From NCBI GenBank assembly GCA_026122225.1, contig JANEZZ010001570.1:4402001-4466000 (forward strand): a DNA stretch of 64,000 bases, in the 5' to 3' direction. The position numbers and the translations under genes were made by a program. Positions 50,353 to 63,399 of the stretch are shown piece by piece (within the stretch, counting starts at the first letter, position 1; each line of letters begins with the position of its first letter). Origin of the DNA: Heloderma charlesbogerti (taxonomy: Eukaryota > Chordata > Lepidosauria > Squamata > Helodermatidae). Below the pieces are notes generated by a model. It did no database searches. It saw only the letters and a program-made list of their open reading frames with translations, and was not told the DNA's origin.

Positions 50353-51570
50353 CATTGTTTACTATAACACAACATATGATGTAATGTCATCGTGTTGTGT
50401 GTTTCTCAGCCTCAGCCTTACATCATTTACTGTCAGCAGCCAGGGTAGAAAAGTGCAGACATGATATTGTCATACCATGTGTTGTGTTATACTAGAAATT
50501 TCCAGAAAGGAGGGAGGAAGTGACACATTAGTCCTATTCAGGCATTTTGAAAGTGGCTAAAGTACTTTCTGTTGTCTGTTAGGAAATCATGTTCTCCTTA
50601 TCAGAAACCTGCTCTCCACGGGTACAGGATTACGAACATGATGATGGATGTGGCGAGGCTAGTACACACCTTCTCCTCATGTGTTTACTGTAACTACTTT
50701 CAGAACACCTGAATAGGGATAGTGTTGCAGTGGTTCCTGTCTCTTGAAACATCTAGTTCTATCCTCAAATTTACAGGATTCATTTGGTCCATCTCTAGAC
50801 AATTTTACAGGTTATTTTCAATGCACATGTTCCTAATTATCTGCATGAACACAGAAAACTCTCTCTCCAATTAGTAAAGGTGCAATATGAGTAGGCAGAG
50901 CCCCCCCCCGTTTTCTTAACACCATTTGCCAACCTGTTTCTCACGGGTAGTCGTACAGGATTCAGCTTCCTGCTGTAAGGAAGGAGTGAAGCAGCAGGAC
51001 ACAGGTAGTAGTCTTGTCCACAGACTAGTGACTGAAAATATTTATTTACAACTTCCCTGCATTTTATTTTGCCCATATTATTTGTTATATTGTATCTACT
51101 GGTATGCAGTTTGAATAATGTCATTCAAACTTTGGTCCACAAACTCCATTCAGGTGGTTTGGAGAAAGGTTGCAGAACAGTCAGGGATATCCATACTTGG
51201 CTCTGCACTTAATTGATTTTCCAGACAATGGAGATCAAGGCTGTTTTGACCAGGGGACCTCCCTGTGCAAGATGGGGTTTTCATCACTTGCCACGCCCAA
51301 GTCTAAATACAGAAGCAGGATAAATGTCAAACCAGGCCCAAGGCTAAAGTTGACAAACATTACAACTTACTTCACAGAACTTTGCTCACAAAAACAGGCA
51401 CATCCATTCCATGAGAAAATCCAAGATTATGGTTATTAAAATATGAGGTATGAATTTGCTTCTATTTGCAGGGCAGTTTTTTAAAAAATTGCATTGCCAA
51501 GACCCTTCACAATTTTCAAGTGATATGCAAGGAAAAAACGTTTGAGAACCACTGATGTAGTTCAACCTCT

Positions 51571-51612
51571 TGCTCTCTCTGAATTGGCTTTTGCTCTCTC
51601 TGAATTGGCTTT
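51571..51612. repeat. Perfect tandem duplication, 21-bp unit
   Basis: tgctctctctgaattggctt plus t occurs twice without a gap. Confidence 0.9.
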
Positions 51613-52123
51613 GGTAAATGTTGTACAGGAATTTCAAACCAGCTGAATCCATTAGAACAGGGACAGAGAACGTGTGGACCACCAGATGTTGTTGGACTGC
51701 AACTCCCTTCAGCCCTCACTATTGACTATGGTGGCTAGGGCTGTTGCGGTCCAACAACGGGAGGGCCACAGGTATCCCCCCCCCCGTACAGTAGAAGCTC
51801 TGGTGATTTCCCAGTATAACTTCGTGAGAATGTTTTTAAATTAAGTGAATCCTCACTAATACAAAGAATGGAAAGCTTTGAGGAGAAGCCTGGGAGAAAG
51901 AAAAGCTAGATGATCTGATCTAAGCCTGTACGTTTCACATAGCTGCACTGCGCTTAAATGTCTTTAGCAATTTAGCGTAGCTAGAGCGGTTTTAAGTTTC
52001 TTTAGGTTTGAAGGTCGTTCGGTACGTTTAACCCTTGTTTCCTTCTATAAATCCTGTCCATCTGGCTTATGAATAAAGTATAACCACCCTATTGGGTATT
52101 TAGTGAAACCTTTGGCGTGCCCT

Positions 52124-52176
52124 TTTATTGGACATTCCTTCCTTACAGTTCTCTTTATTGGACATTCCTTCCTTAC
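52124..52176. repeat. Two-copy direct duplication, 30-bp period
   Basis: 'tttattggacattccttcct' plus tac occurs at 52124-52146 and 52154-52176. Confidence 0.85.
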
Positions 52177-52589
52177 TGTTTACTGTTTTCAGATTTATAA
52201 AGTTAAGGATGGTCCTAGCCCAGCCATGAAATGTGGCAAATCGGGGAGTGGTGGAAGTGAACCAACCTGGCCGTATTTCCTATGCTGTTGTAAGACTGGA
52301 GAGCCCTCCTAAGTCACAGGGAAGTATTTGGCATTGTAAACACCATGTATAATGACTGCACCATTGCTGTAATCAATAGCAATACTTAAAGATTACTTGG
52401 GGAATATCAATGTACTGGTTGAGAGGAAACAGGCTAATGCTATCCTTGAGCAACAGATGAGTGTGCTGCCAGTTCCTGATGACCAGACAGAGAGCTTGTT
52501 ACCAATTTGAAAATGGTGAATGTTATTTATTTATTCTTTATTTTGTAAATGTTACTATTTACTACTAGGAACACAGGAAGCTGTCTTGC

Positions 52590-52955
52590 ATCAAGCCAGA
52601 TCATTGGTCCATTTATCTCAGTATTATCAACACCGCACAGTTAAACTATGGAATTCGCTGCCCCAAGATGTAGTGATGGACACCAAATTGGATGACTTTA
52701 AAGAGGGATTAGAGAAATTCATGGAGGACAAATGTATCAGTGTCTACTGATCATGATGGCTATATATTACTTCCAGTGCTGGAAGCAGCATGCCTCCATA
52801 TACCAAGCAGTTGCTGAGGAACTTGAGCAGGAGGGTGCTCTTGCACTCATGTCCTACTTGTGGGCTTCCCATAGGCAGCTGGTTGGCGACTGTGGGAACA
52901 GAATGCAGGACTAGATGTACCCTTGGTCTGATCCAGCATGGCTCTTATGTTCTTT
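52590..52955 (+). mobile_element. CR1 LINE 3' fragment with the end of the coding region
   Basis: 52620-52750 reads VKLWNSLPQDVVMDTKLDDF, then GLEKFMEDK, the CR1 protein end. The UTR ('gatccagcatggctcttatg', then ttctt at 52955) follows. It abuts a SINE. Confidence 0.85.
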
Positions 52956-53083
52956 TGACTGGCGGTGGCTGTCCAGGGTTTAAGACAAGGGTCTTTAACA
53001 GGCCTTCCTGGAGATACCAGGGATTGAACCCTGGTTCAACTTTGGGATTGAAAGTGTGCCCTCTACTACTGAGCTATAGCCCC
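52956..53083 (-). mobile_element. tRNA-derived SINE head
   Basis: The minus strand starts 'ggggctatagctcagtagta' (box A), then 'accagggttcaatccctgg' (box B) and 'tatctccaggaagg'. It resembles 9945 but is tail-truncated, adjoining the CR1 end. Confidence 0.75.
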
Positions 53084-53140
53084 TAATATAAAATATAATA
53101 CAATATAATATAATATAATATAATATGTAATATAATGTAA
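53084..53140. repeat. (AATAT)n low-complexity repeat
   Basis: aatat/taata pentamers repeated about ten times. Confidence 0.9.
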
Positions 53141-53640
53141 AGTATGAATTTCTATTTCTATTAATACTTTATAAAGTCATGCCTTTCTTCTCCCATTAGG
53201 TCAGGGTGAAGGTGCTCACTATGGAAGTACTGTCAAGGCCAATTCATTCATCCTTTTTAGTATGCCAGTCTGTGTGTAGGCCAACTACATGTTCTGATGA
53301 AGTTTTGGTTATCCTAATGCACCCCCTCATCAAATAGTGAAGTGAATGTCAATCAGGGTTCTGACACGCTAAAAGGATTGTTGGGGAGAAATCCTCTTGG
53401 GATTTATCAACTGGTTGTCTTAACTCTCTCAAAGTTCAAGCTAGGGTCATGACTGTAAAATAATGGGTTCATGTCATCATGCCTTCAGATCCTGATATAA
53501 ACTTTAAAAAATTGTGCTAGAGGGATATTTCCTATTACTGTGAAGCCTATTAAGGTAATAAGTAACAGCTGCAATCCAGACCATGGATTTGAATAGAAAC
53601 TTCATGCAAGAAAGACATAATTTAGATATTGATAGATTGA

Positions 53641-53712
53641 TTGCACAATTCTATGCATATTTACTCAGGGCCCACTTCCAGGAAATCTTATGTGCATAGG
53701 ATTGTGGCCTTA
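53641..53712. mobile_element. Family P palindromic MITE, short copy
   Basis: 'gcacaattctatgcatattt' faces 'atgtgcataggattgtggcc'; TTA follows the right end. Confidence 0.65.
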
Positions 53713-53786
53713 GGACTTTTTCAATGTATTTAGTTGAATTGATTACAGCTATTGAATAATTAGATTATTTATGATTCTGTAGACAT

Positions 53787-54464
53787 TAGGGCTGTGCAGG
53801 GCCCCCCAATCTGACTCAGAAGCCACTTTATGGCTTCAGAGGCGGGCCCGATTCGGCTCGGGCTGATTTGGGCCCCCCCCTGGCCTGACTTGGCCCTGAA
53901 CCTGAAGTGGGATTCGGATGCTGAACCCCACTTCGGGGGGGCCCTGATGCCCCTGCGCAAACCCCCAGTTCCTTAGCTTGCCCCCGCCTCCTCCGCTGCC
54001 GCCTCCACCATCACCTTCTCCTTGCTGCCGCCTTCTCCGCCACTAGCTTTGCTGCTGCCGCCGCCAGGTCCTGAGGTGACTCGTATTGCAGGGAGTCACC
54101 ATTTTTAAAATGGCAACCTCCTGGAAGTTCCCATTTTTAAAATGGAGACTCCCTGCAATAAGAGTCAGCGCATGTCCCAGCCTCAGGACCTGGCAGTGGA
54201 GATGGCGACGATGACAGCAGCAGAGGATGAGGAGAAGGCGGCGGCAGCGGAGGTGGCAGCGGAGGAGGTGGGTGGCTCAGGTAAGGACCTGGAAGCACCG
54301 GCGCGGCTAGGCAGGGGGTGCCAAAGCTCCAAAGTTCACCCAGCACTTCGGAGAGCTCCCAACCTGCTTCGTGCCCCCTCCGCTTCACCTCAGAAGGGGC
54401 TCAAAGTGACCCAAAGCAGCCCGCTTCAACTCAGAATTCAGGCCTCGGGCATACTACAGCCCTA
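53787..54464. mobile_element. hAT-like non-autonomous element, second family (678 bp)
   Basis: Begins TAGGGCTGTG, ends CTACAGCCCTA and is flanked by gtagacat (53779-53786) and gtagatat (54465-54472), an 8-bp duplication with one transition. The GC-rich interior is a loose foldback: 'caggtcctgaggtgactcg' (54065) pairs with 'cagcctcaggacctg' (54179), around 'catttttaaaatgg' repeated twice. The Ala/Glu-rich open frames across it are simple-sequence readings, not a gene. Confidence 0.8.
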
Positions 54465-54634
54465 GTAGATATATGAAGATACATGTCCATACATGTAACT
54501 TGGGCTGGAGTGTAGTCAGTAGGTGGCCTAAGCTAGCAATTCATCAGCCCAACATCTGTAGCAGGATACACACTAGGCTTGGTTTTCTCTACTGGGCAGG
54601 AGGATAGTGGTCAGAAGGTGGGAGATTTTATAAC

Positions 54635-55160
54635 TTGTTCTTGCCATGGTCAGGTCTCTTTCTGCTGAAATTTAGATTAATAGTGGATGTCTCCCTCTGC
54701 AAGGGTGGTAGGCCTATTAGGATGTTCCGCCTCCAGAAGCTGATGGATTTCAATGGATTCCAGAAGGCTCTGGAGGATTTTCTGGGTGGTATGACTGGCA
54801 TTCTGGTCAAAGCCCTGGTCCATCTGTGGAATACAGAGAAGACTTGAGTGGCTGATATGATCACGCCCAAAGGAAACTCAGCTGATGCCCACACTGCTGT
54901 CTTTTTGGCTCCAAGCTAAGATTTTTCTGTTCTCCCATCCTTTAAGTATTTCAGTATTGTTAGTCCTTAAGATATATTATTGTAGTTCCTATTTTAACCC
55001 TTGTACTTGATTATGGTTTTAGCTTTTACAATGTATTATGCTGGGCTGGTATTATTATTATTATTGATTTTATGCTGATAGTTTTTTATAGTGATTTTAG
55101 TTATTTATTATGTTTTAAATTTATTGTATAATGTCTAGAGAAATCTATTTTATTTGCCAT
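54635..55160 (+). mobile_element. Possible L2/CR1-class LINE remnant
   Basis: 54720-54845 reads LQKLMDFNGFQKALEDFLGG, then LVKALVHLWNTEK, like the linker between endonuclease and RT in these LINEs. A T-rich UTR-like stretch with (att)n follows. Confidence 0.35.
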
Positions 55161-57298
55161 TACATAAACTAAATCAATTAATACATTCCACATATTAACT
55201 CTTATCTAGATGATTAGGTCAAAGTATGCCCACAACATACTTTAAACTTTGTGAGATAATTCCACACATTATGGAAACACTGATTATATTGACAGATTGA
55301 TATTCCAGGGTGGATAGAGTGATAGCCTTGGCCAACGTGAAGAAGAAATCTATTCATTTTAAATTGCAGGCTGCCTGCTTCACCTCTGGAAAGAAAGAGC
55401 ACACAGAGTACACTGAACAAGAAAAATAACAAAGGAAGAGTGTTGTCAGAATGATAAGGCATCCTTGTGGTACAAGAGATAGGAAACCTTGTTGGTGTCA
55501 GCATTTTTTATGCCTACATGACTAGCTCTGCACTTAGTATTTCAGCAAGGGAGTGCTTAGAATAATCCCTAAAGTGTGTATCTTTTAATTCACACTCCCC
55601 AGGTGTGAACCTTGGGAGATAGGTATCATTTTCAAGGGAGATGCAAGGCACCTTCTAACTAGATTCTCCATAACACCAACTAGGCCCTAGTTACTAAGGC
55701 AATGCATGTGAAGCTCTAAGTTGGTACTGCATTTTGTCATCAAGACAGTACAGCATTTTGAATACAGCATGATTTCTGTGCAACAGAATAATTTCTTTGA
55801 GGGGCGACATCTGGATCACCCACAGTGACTTGGTTACCACTATGCATTAATCATCAAAATACGAATAGGTTTAAAGGGTCTTAAATGAGAAGCAATTTGT
55901 AGCTTGTCTCCTCCAAATACCACAGCTACATACATAATTATAATACCTTTCAAGAGATATAAATGTGGATCATATTGCTGTTGTTGCAAATGTCTGTTCT
56001 TTAAATAGCATGATTTTGGATGATAAATCCATAAACTAGATGGAAAAGTAACACTCTGCTGTTACAGTCATTCAGGGTTCTGCCCAAACCTTCTGTGCAT
56101 CTAGTGCTGTTCAGTGAAACATGGCTGGCTTAGCTTAGCTGCCCTCTACTTATATAATCGAACAAAAGACAAAAGGATCTCAGAGTGGCTTTTCTCATAC
56201 CATGCAAACACTGCCCCATTATGTCACAAGGCAGCAACATGCATTCTCCCCATTAGGAACAAGATCAGTTCCACTGTATTGGTACCACTCTAACTTGCAT
56301 GTCCTTGGAAGGGAGCCACAAGGGGAGTTTTGATTAGTGATGACTAAATATAGCATGTAATTAAAGCATACAAACACATTTGCTTTATACTAATGTGATT
56401 TCTGTCTCACATTCTCTTTTTATAAAAAATGTATAATCTCGTAATAGATTTCCTAATATATGAGTTGGTATCTCATTGTAATTTGGAAAATCAGCATCCT
56501 CTGAAGACATTATTCATTTAATGATCTCAAGAATAAAACATGGTTTAAGAACTCTGTTAAGAAATAATATTATTTGCACATGATGTGGTATGTATGTACT
56601 TCCAGAATCCTCTGGACATCTGTTACACATATCTGACATAATTAAAATCTTATTTATTTAACAGAGGCCATTGCTAAGTAACTATATAATTAACATATGG
56701 AATATATATGATACATGAAGATATTACTTCCACAAGTTAAACACAGGTCATTGCTGATTTTTTTAAAAGTAGGATTTTCTTCATACATCCCTATGAGTAT
56801 CAAGGCCATGCTCTCCCATAGCAGAGCTAGCAAGAGATGAAATGGCTCAGGACTTCCCAGAATTGTAGATCCAATTATTAAAAGGTTAAAAATGCTTGAT
56901 TCCTTTAGCATTCATTTCCCAGTTTTAATAATGACTATTACATTCAATGTTAAACCCAGCATAGCATACATGCCTCAGTTAGACAAGTGTACCAGAACTC
57001 TTAATTAAACAGTTTTATTTTAGCCACAAAAGAAGCTAGATTGCAATGGCATCTTTTGTCCTATGGTTAATGAGGGATGAAATATTGTTTAAATAATTAG
57101 CAACACTGCTGGGACAGAATGCAAGTAATTAGCATAGCTTGACACCCAAAAGCTGCTCATCAAAAAGCACCAGTTGCTGGGCAGTAGGATGTAGCAAATT
57201 TTCAATAATTTCTGATACAAATGCACTGTTTAAGTATCTGGGATTTTTAAAAGGGTAATGTTTAAATTTTCAGAAACTTAATTAATGGGTTTCACTGT

Positions 57299-57490
57299 GC
57301 AGAACCCTAAGCATGTTTACTCAGGAGTCATTCCCAGTGTGTACACTGGGATTTGTTGTTGTTCAGTCGTTAAGTCGTGTCCAACTCTTCGTGACCCCAT
57401 GGACCATAGCACGCCAGGCCTTCCTGGCCTCCACTCTCTCCTGGAGTGTGCTTAAGTTCATACACTGGGATTTACTCCCTAATAAATTAG
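57299..57490. mobile_element. Family P MITE interrupted by BovB
   Basis: 'agaaccctaagcatgtttac', 'tcaggagtcattcccagtg' and, after the BovB insertion, 'tacactgggatttactccct'. It was the target for the insertion at 57355-57460. Confidence 0.5.
57355..57460 (-). mobile_element. BovB LINE 3' tail insertion (106 bp)
   Basis: The minus strand encodes the last BovB codons ('gtgctatggtccatggggtc') and the (aac)n tail. The exact 13-bp duplication tacactgggattt flanks it (57342-57354, 57461-57473). Confidence 0.93.
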
Positions 57491-57832
57491 TTCAGGGGCG
57501 TAGTCTTGAAGCACAATAATTCTTTCATTGGTTGCTACAACACTACTGGTTATATAGCAAAACATTACAGCCAAAATATCAAAACATATTAAAGAAAGTA
57601 ACTTATAAGAAGGCTTAAGATATGATAAGCTGCACATTTTACTTTAATCACCCCAAGAATGCAAAAACAAAAGCAAAGTTTGATACCATTTAATCCTAAA
57701 CCACATATAAAAGGTAATAACTTCCCCCCAACCTATTTACTTTTTAAAGTAAATAATTCAATTAACTGCTTCATTTAACTGCTAATTGGGTGGAAGGTGG
57801 CTCATCTAGTTCGGCCCTTAATCTTGTTTAGT

Positions 57833-58303
57833 TGTCATGTTCAGGTCTAAGCAGAAACACACAGGGTTCAGTGCAAGGCAGCTCCTAGTGAGACACTTGC
57901 TCTGATACCTGGTAACTTGCCTGTTATGCTTCAATCCAGAGGCCCCCTCCCAGACTCCATCCCAACCTACAAAGGGGAAGCTAAGCGCTCCACCATCTCT
58001 CGAAGAGTTCATGCCAGTTGCGCTGCCAGCACTGGTGCGACGGCTTCATGGACTGCATTCTTGGAGATGGGTATGCTGACACAGAGCTGGGGCTAGGCGA
58101 GGCTCAGAGACTGCAGATGTTGGTCCAGGTTTGGGGGTTTCAGGCACAGGGCTCGCTGACACCTCAAGCTCAAGGGGCTCTGGCATCTTGGGCTCAAAGG
58201 TCTCTCAGTGGTGCTCAGACCCAGAGACTCCTCTGTTGGCACTACTGCTTCCTCAACCTCCAAGTCCATGTATGGGTCACTGCAAGACTCTGGAGTCATG
58301 ACA
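57833..58303. mobile_element. Unclassified repeat with TGTCATG...CATGACA ends
   Basis: The 471-bp stretch has LTR-like inverted termini and a more GC-rich, repetitive interior ('ctcagtggtgctcagaccca', 'ggctctggcatcttgggctc') than its surroundings. No target duplication is seen. It could be an LTR, or part of a Gypsy-like element. A 68-codon minus-strand frame is not recognised. Confidence 0.3.
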
Positions 58304-58312
58304 CTTACAGCA

Positions 58313-58432
58313 AAAGCAAGGAGCCTTGTAGCACCTTACAGACTAACACATTTATCATGCAGACTAGAATCCCGTGAAATCTTGTGCCATGTGAAGTGTG
58401 TTAGTCTTCAAGGTGCTACAAGAATCCTCCTT
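58313..58432. mobile_element. Foldback repeat of about 120 bp
   Basis: 'aaggagccttgtagcacctt' plus 'acagactaacaca' faces 'tgtgttagtcttcaaggtgc' plus 'tacaagaatcctcc'. I recall related hairpin repeats in other reptile genomes, family name unknown. Confidence 0.7.
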
Positions 58433-59403
58433 ATAACGCATGATGTTATTCATACTCATACAGAACCATAGTATCAATAAAAGAATCTCACTTCTTTGAC
58501 TACTAAACTACTATTAACCATGCTGTTGCTAATGACTTCCTAACAAACCATTGTTCTGGTTGGACCATATACCTTTAAGATAACCCTATAACTTTACTGT
58601 ATTTTTAATATTATTTCACATGACATTTTAACACTAACTAGTACTCTGACCCTAATACTCTTCATGGAAGAATGTGCCACTGAGTTCCACTTCATAAGTG
58701 ATTGTCTCTTTGTAGGAGAAAATATGTGCACCAACATAAGAGGTGCAGTGGAGAAGTTTAACTAGGAGCACACGGTCTGTGCAGCTGGTGTACCCCTCAG
58801 CTGCACAATTCACACAGTTGTGGCAAAAATTTCTCTTCCGCCACGCTTCACACATGACAGTATACATACTTTGTTCAACAGACATTATCTCCCTTTAGGA
58901 AAAAAAGTCACATAAAAGCAATCCTGAAATTAATGGGCCTTAATTCTAAATCAGGTATTTAGGATCAAAATGTAACTGTATTTTATTTGCAGAAAAATAT
59001 CTTACTAATTTGAATCTGTTTATACTGTTCAGGTTTCAGCATAAATCCATTTTTAACAATGGGATCTATATCAATTAAAGATGAACACCACACTTCTGTT
59101 TTAGATGAACTGAACTCCTTTAGGTACGACAAAGGGGGTTATATGTGATTAGTGAGAATTTCAACTTATTTTGGATGTATGAAGTCACATAATTTTCTGG
59201 ATTGTGACTGAATATTGTCAGCATCAAAACAGCAAACATATAATGATTAAATTTGATATGTTTATTATTAACAAAATCTTGATGTCTGATACGTTATACT
59301 TTGCGGTCATGTATTCATTTTGGAAACATGGAAACATATGGAAAAAGATAGCATTTTAAATAAATGAAGGGCAAATTATAGGTTATGCTTAATGTGTAGC
59401 ATA

Positions 59404-59650
59404 GCTCAAATAGTTTGGCCACCTAATGCGAAGAGAAAACTCACTGGAAAAGACCGTGATGCTGGGAAAGACTGAAGGCAAAAGGAGAAGGGGACAGCAG
59501 AGGATGAGATGGCTAGATAGCATCACTGATGCAATGAATATGGACTTGAGCATGCTCCGGGAGAGAGCGCAGGAAAGGAAGGCCTGGCGTGCTATGGTCC
59601 ATGGGGTCACGAAGAGTCGGACACAACTGAACGACTGAACAACAACAACA
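59404..59650 (+). mobile_element. BovB LINE 3' fragment (247 bp) with target duplication
   Basis: Codes for the BovB C-terminus (MRRENSLEKTVMLGKTEGK to VHGVTKSRTQLND) with a (aac)n tail. aatgtgtagcata is duplicated exactly at 59391-59403 and 59651-59663. Its 66-codon frame is intact, suggesting a recent insertion. Confidence 0.95.
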
Positions 59651-60872
59651 AATGTGTAGCATATAGCTACATCTATTGTTTTATTTTAATTAAATACCGA
59701 CTTTTGTCCCCCACCCCAGTTGATAATGGGGTCACAGTATGTGGGGAGGGAAAGCTTAGCCCTTGTCTGCTCAGCTGCAAGCATCTGCACAACTACTGGA
59801 CTTAGTTTAAAAGTTCCATTGGCACCATGGGAACATTTTTACTAAACCCAATAGTTGTGGGGCAGGGAGGAGAATGGAATCAGTGCTGGGGGATAAGCCT
59901 CCAGATAACCCAGATAATCAGGATTCACTCTCTGGTTTTTAAATCTGGGAAAACAAAGTACCTAATTTTAAATGACAAAATATATGTGCACCGTGATTAG
60001 TTGTAAGTGATTTCAGTAAGTGATTTCTTGTAAGTGATTTCAACCCTACAAAAAATACAGAAGCAGGAATTGGGGAGGAATGGGTCCTTCACTTCCATAT
60101 TTAGTTCAGGAAACCTGGTCATTTAAAAATGGGCACACCATCCATGACTGACAGTCCAGCAAGTATTTTGCCAACAGTGATACTTATTGTATCAGAACTG
60201 CAAAACGTAAAGTATGGGTTAGCTCTAACATTGCAACCTTAACTATTTTTACTATCTACATAACCCTACAATGCTTACTTTAGAAGTAGACATGGTTAGG
60301 ACTGAACTATAAGAGCATGATCCACAAAGCATTGGTCAAAGATAAGCTCTGGAATGAATGGCTGTTTCACAGCAACAGGTTTTGGGGTGAATTCTACCAG
60401 AAGATACTTGAGCTACTATTCTTAAAGAAGTTACTTACTGAATGTGCTAATTCTATGTAGATATGTGTGATGGCGGGTCTAACAGCCCTAATCCAGCAGA
60501 TCCAGACTGCACAATGGAGTTGCCGAATGCACAAGCGAACCCAGGAGCACAACAATGTTGAAATCAATGGGACTTGAGAGGTGATATGGGTAGGCTGTTT
60601 AGCTTTGAACCAGGGCACAAAGTTGCAGCCTTACTTCAATTACAGTCCCTTTTAAAATTACTAGTCCCTTATTAAAATAGGTTTAAGTCTTACAATCATG
60701 GTAAAAAACAAAACCCGAAACACAACCAAGCCAAGCAATAAAAGCAGCACAGTTAAGCAGCCTCACAAAAGGCAAATGAAACATGGACAATAATACAAGA
60801 TCAAAATAGTAAGTAATAGGAACTATGCAGTTTCCATCTAGTCAAAATGTTTGCTATAACATCAGTGTCTTA

Positions 60873-61189
60873 GGGAGCAATCCTATGGGGATAGTGGACC
60901 ACCTCCAAACTCGGGGGAACCAACTATCCAATGCAGGGCGGGTGGAGCGCAGAGGGGATCCTCTGCTCGCCTCTGGCTGCCCTGCATTTGCTGTCTAGAC
61001 AAGGCGCCTTGGAGTGGGGTGGGGGGGGTAGAGGCTGGACGGCGTGTAAGGAGCATCGTAATGGGACTTCCGTGGTCCACTCCCCACCTCCAGGAACACC
61101 CCCTTTTTGGCCACTCCGCGCTGCTCTTACGAGTGCGGAGCTGGGCACAAACCATCTAGATACTGTCTAGTGGCCATAGGATTATGCCC
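60873..61189. mobile_element. GC-rich MITE family G, copy 3, with TTA duplication
   Basis: 'gggagcaatcctatgg' and the complement of 'ccataggattatgccc' form the TIRs; TTA at 60870-60872 and 61190-61192. The interior matches copies 1 and 2 ('ctatccaatgcagggcggg', 'gctgctcttacgagtgcgga'). Confidence 0.85.
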
Positions 61190-62034
61190 TTAAGTGCATG
61201 GAACTAGCTACAGGATAGAAACCTATACTGTCATAAGTACTATCACTATTATTTAAACAGAATGTATGGAAACATTCTGAAACAGTTGTGCCTGTTGTTT
61301 CCCTAATATAGCATGAGATGCTACTGTACCTTTATTTTCGCCATCACCCAAATTCTCTTGATGAAATTGTTATTATCAGCAAGAAAAGATTTCCTGAAAC
61401 AGTATGTTTAAATAAATCAGAATGTTCTCCACAAAAAACTTCCATCAGATGTAAATACAGTGGCCAAAAGACAGTATTTTCTGTTTTTTCTTTCATCTCA
61501 TGGTCTGTCTGCTGTACTTTTCTATAACAATCACTGCAGCATTTCCCTAAAGGAACTGGGGGTAGGCGGGCTTCCGTTCTTGCCATCACCTTCCCTAGTC
61601 TGGGGTTCTGCATCCAATGTGACAGCGAAAAGAACATGGGCTCGCACTACTATGATGCTGTTCTCCATAGCTGCTAGCTGAAAATTCCTGGAAATCAGTT
61701 CCATGCTAAAACTTGAGCAACAGAGTGTTAAGAACATTTTGCAATGGTACCTGAAGAGTGCCAAGCTCCCCTGTCACCAAATATAAGATACAATGTTCAG
61801 GATGGATATAGACTCTACATAATATAGGAATGTTATTGGAGTATGTTTTTTTTTTAATGCTTCTTATATGTGATAGAAAGCCAATAGCACACATTTGAAA
61901 CCCATTCGCCTGATTAGACAAGTAAGTACATTCACTGAGGGCAGCACATATAAAAATGCTGTCCTTGTGTAGCAGAGATGCAAAAGGTACTGGAAGAAAA
62001 ACAGTGGGATTAAATATGATCCTTAATTTAGGCT

Positions 62035-62122
62035 GAAAACTTGAATACGCTTACTATGAGTAAACCCCGCTGAACACAGTGGGACTTATTTCCAAGTACA
62101 CATACATAGGATTATGCTATTA
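62035..62122. mobile_element. Family P palindromic MITE, decayed
   Basis: 'cttactatgagtaaaccccg', 'ctgaacacagtgggacttat' and 'acatacataggattatgcta', followed by TTA. Confidence 0.55.
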
Positions 62123-62653
62123 AAAGGTATATGTGGGATCCTAAGAATCTTGTACTTATGGCTAGCATCCAGTGGCTATGAAGTGTACACAGAAATCCAC
62201 AAAGCGCCATTCTCTTAAGAATAGCACACCGCTCCCCGCAAGCACCAAAAAACACCCTACAGCAAGTGGAGCCCTCGTATATGCCATGCTTTGGGGCATA
62301 CTCAATATGCATCTCCACACACCTACACATCTGTATGGATGTTATTGGGTCAATTAAAATATAATAAACAAATATTAGATTTTCATACTGAAAAACGTGC
62401 CATTGAAATTAGTTGAGATATATACATAGATTTATTATTTTGCACAATCATAGCAATTCCCTACTGCAAAACCCAGGAGAGACTGACATGGAGAAATCTC
62501 TTTCGCATTCAAAATTGATATTCTGCATAGGTACCAGTGGCAGCAGGTGCGTGCGCCCAAATTTAATACAAAAATGGCAAACAACACAGTTGCGTATATC
62601 AGTCACACAACAAATGAGGTGAGAGTATATCATTCACAATGCCACACTTGTTA

Positions 62654-63399
<746 letters not shown>

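Larger units (their letters stand above)
40251..52589. other. Unassigned intron segments, 40.3-52.6 kb
   Basis: 40251-42190, 44795-48499 and 50353-52589 contain no recognisable gene. 46140-46200 ('gttctatccaaccctgcact') may be one end of a TGGGTTGGAT-type MITE. 44795-48499 is the longest repeat-poor stretch in the window. Confidence 0.45.
55161..62034. other. Unassigned intron segments, 55.2-62.0 kb
   Basis: 55161-57298, 58433-59390, 59664-60869 and 61193-62034 hold no gene that I recognise. 60000-60048 has three spaced copies of 'gtaagtgatttc', and 60235-60310 may be a family P remnant. Confidence 0.45.

Noticed and set aside
54142..54465. Ala/Glu-rich 107-codon frame and an apparent CpG island
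   Set aside because: Both lie inside the TIR element at 53787-54464 and follow from GCGGCGGCAG-type simple repeats.
58018..58377. 119-codon frame as a gene
   Set aside because: It runs across an unclassified repeat and into a foldback repeat; the peptide is repetitive and unrecognised.
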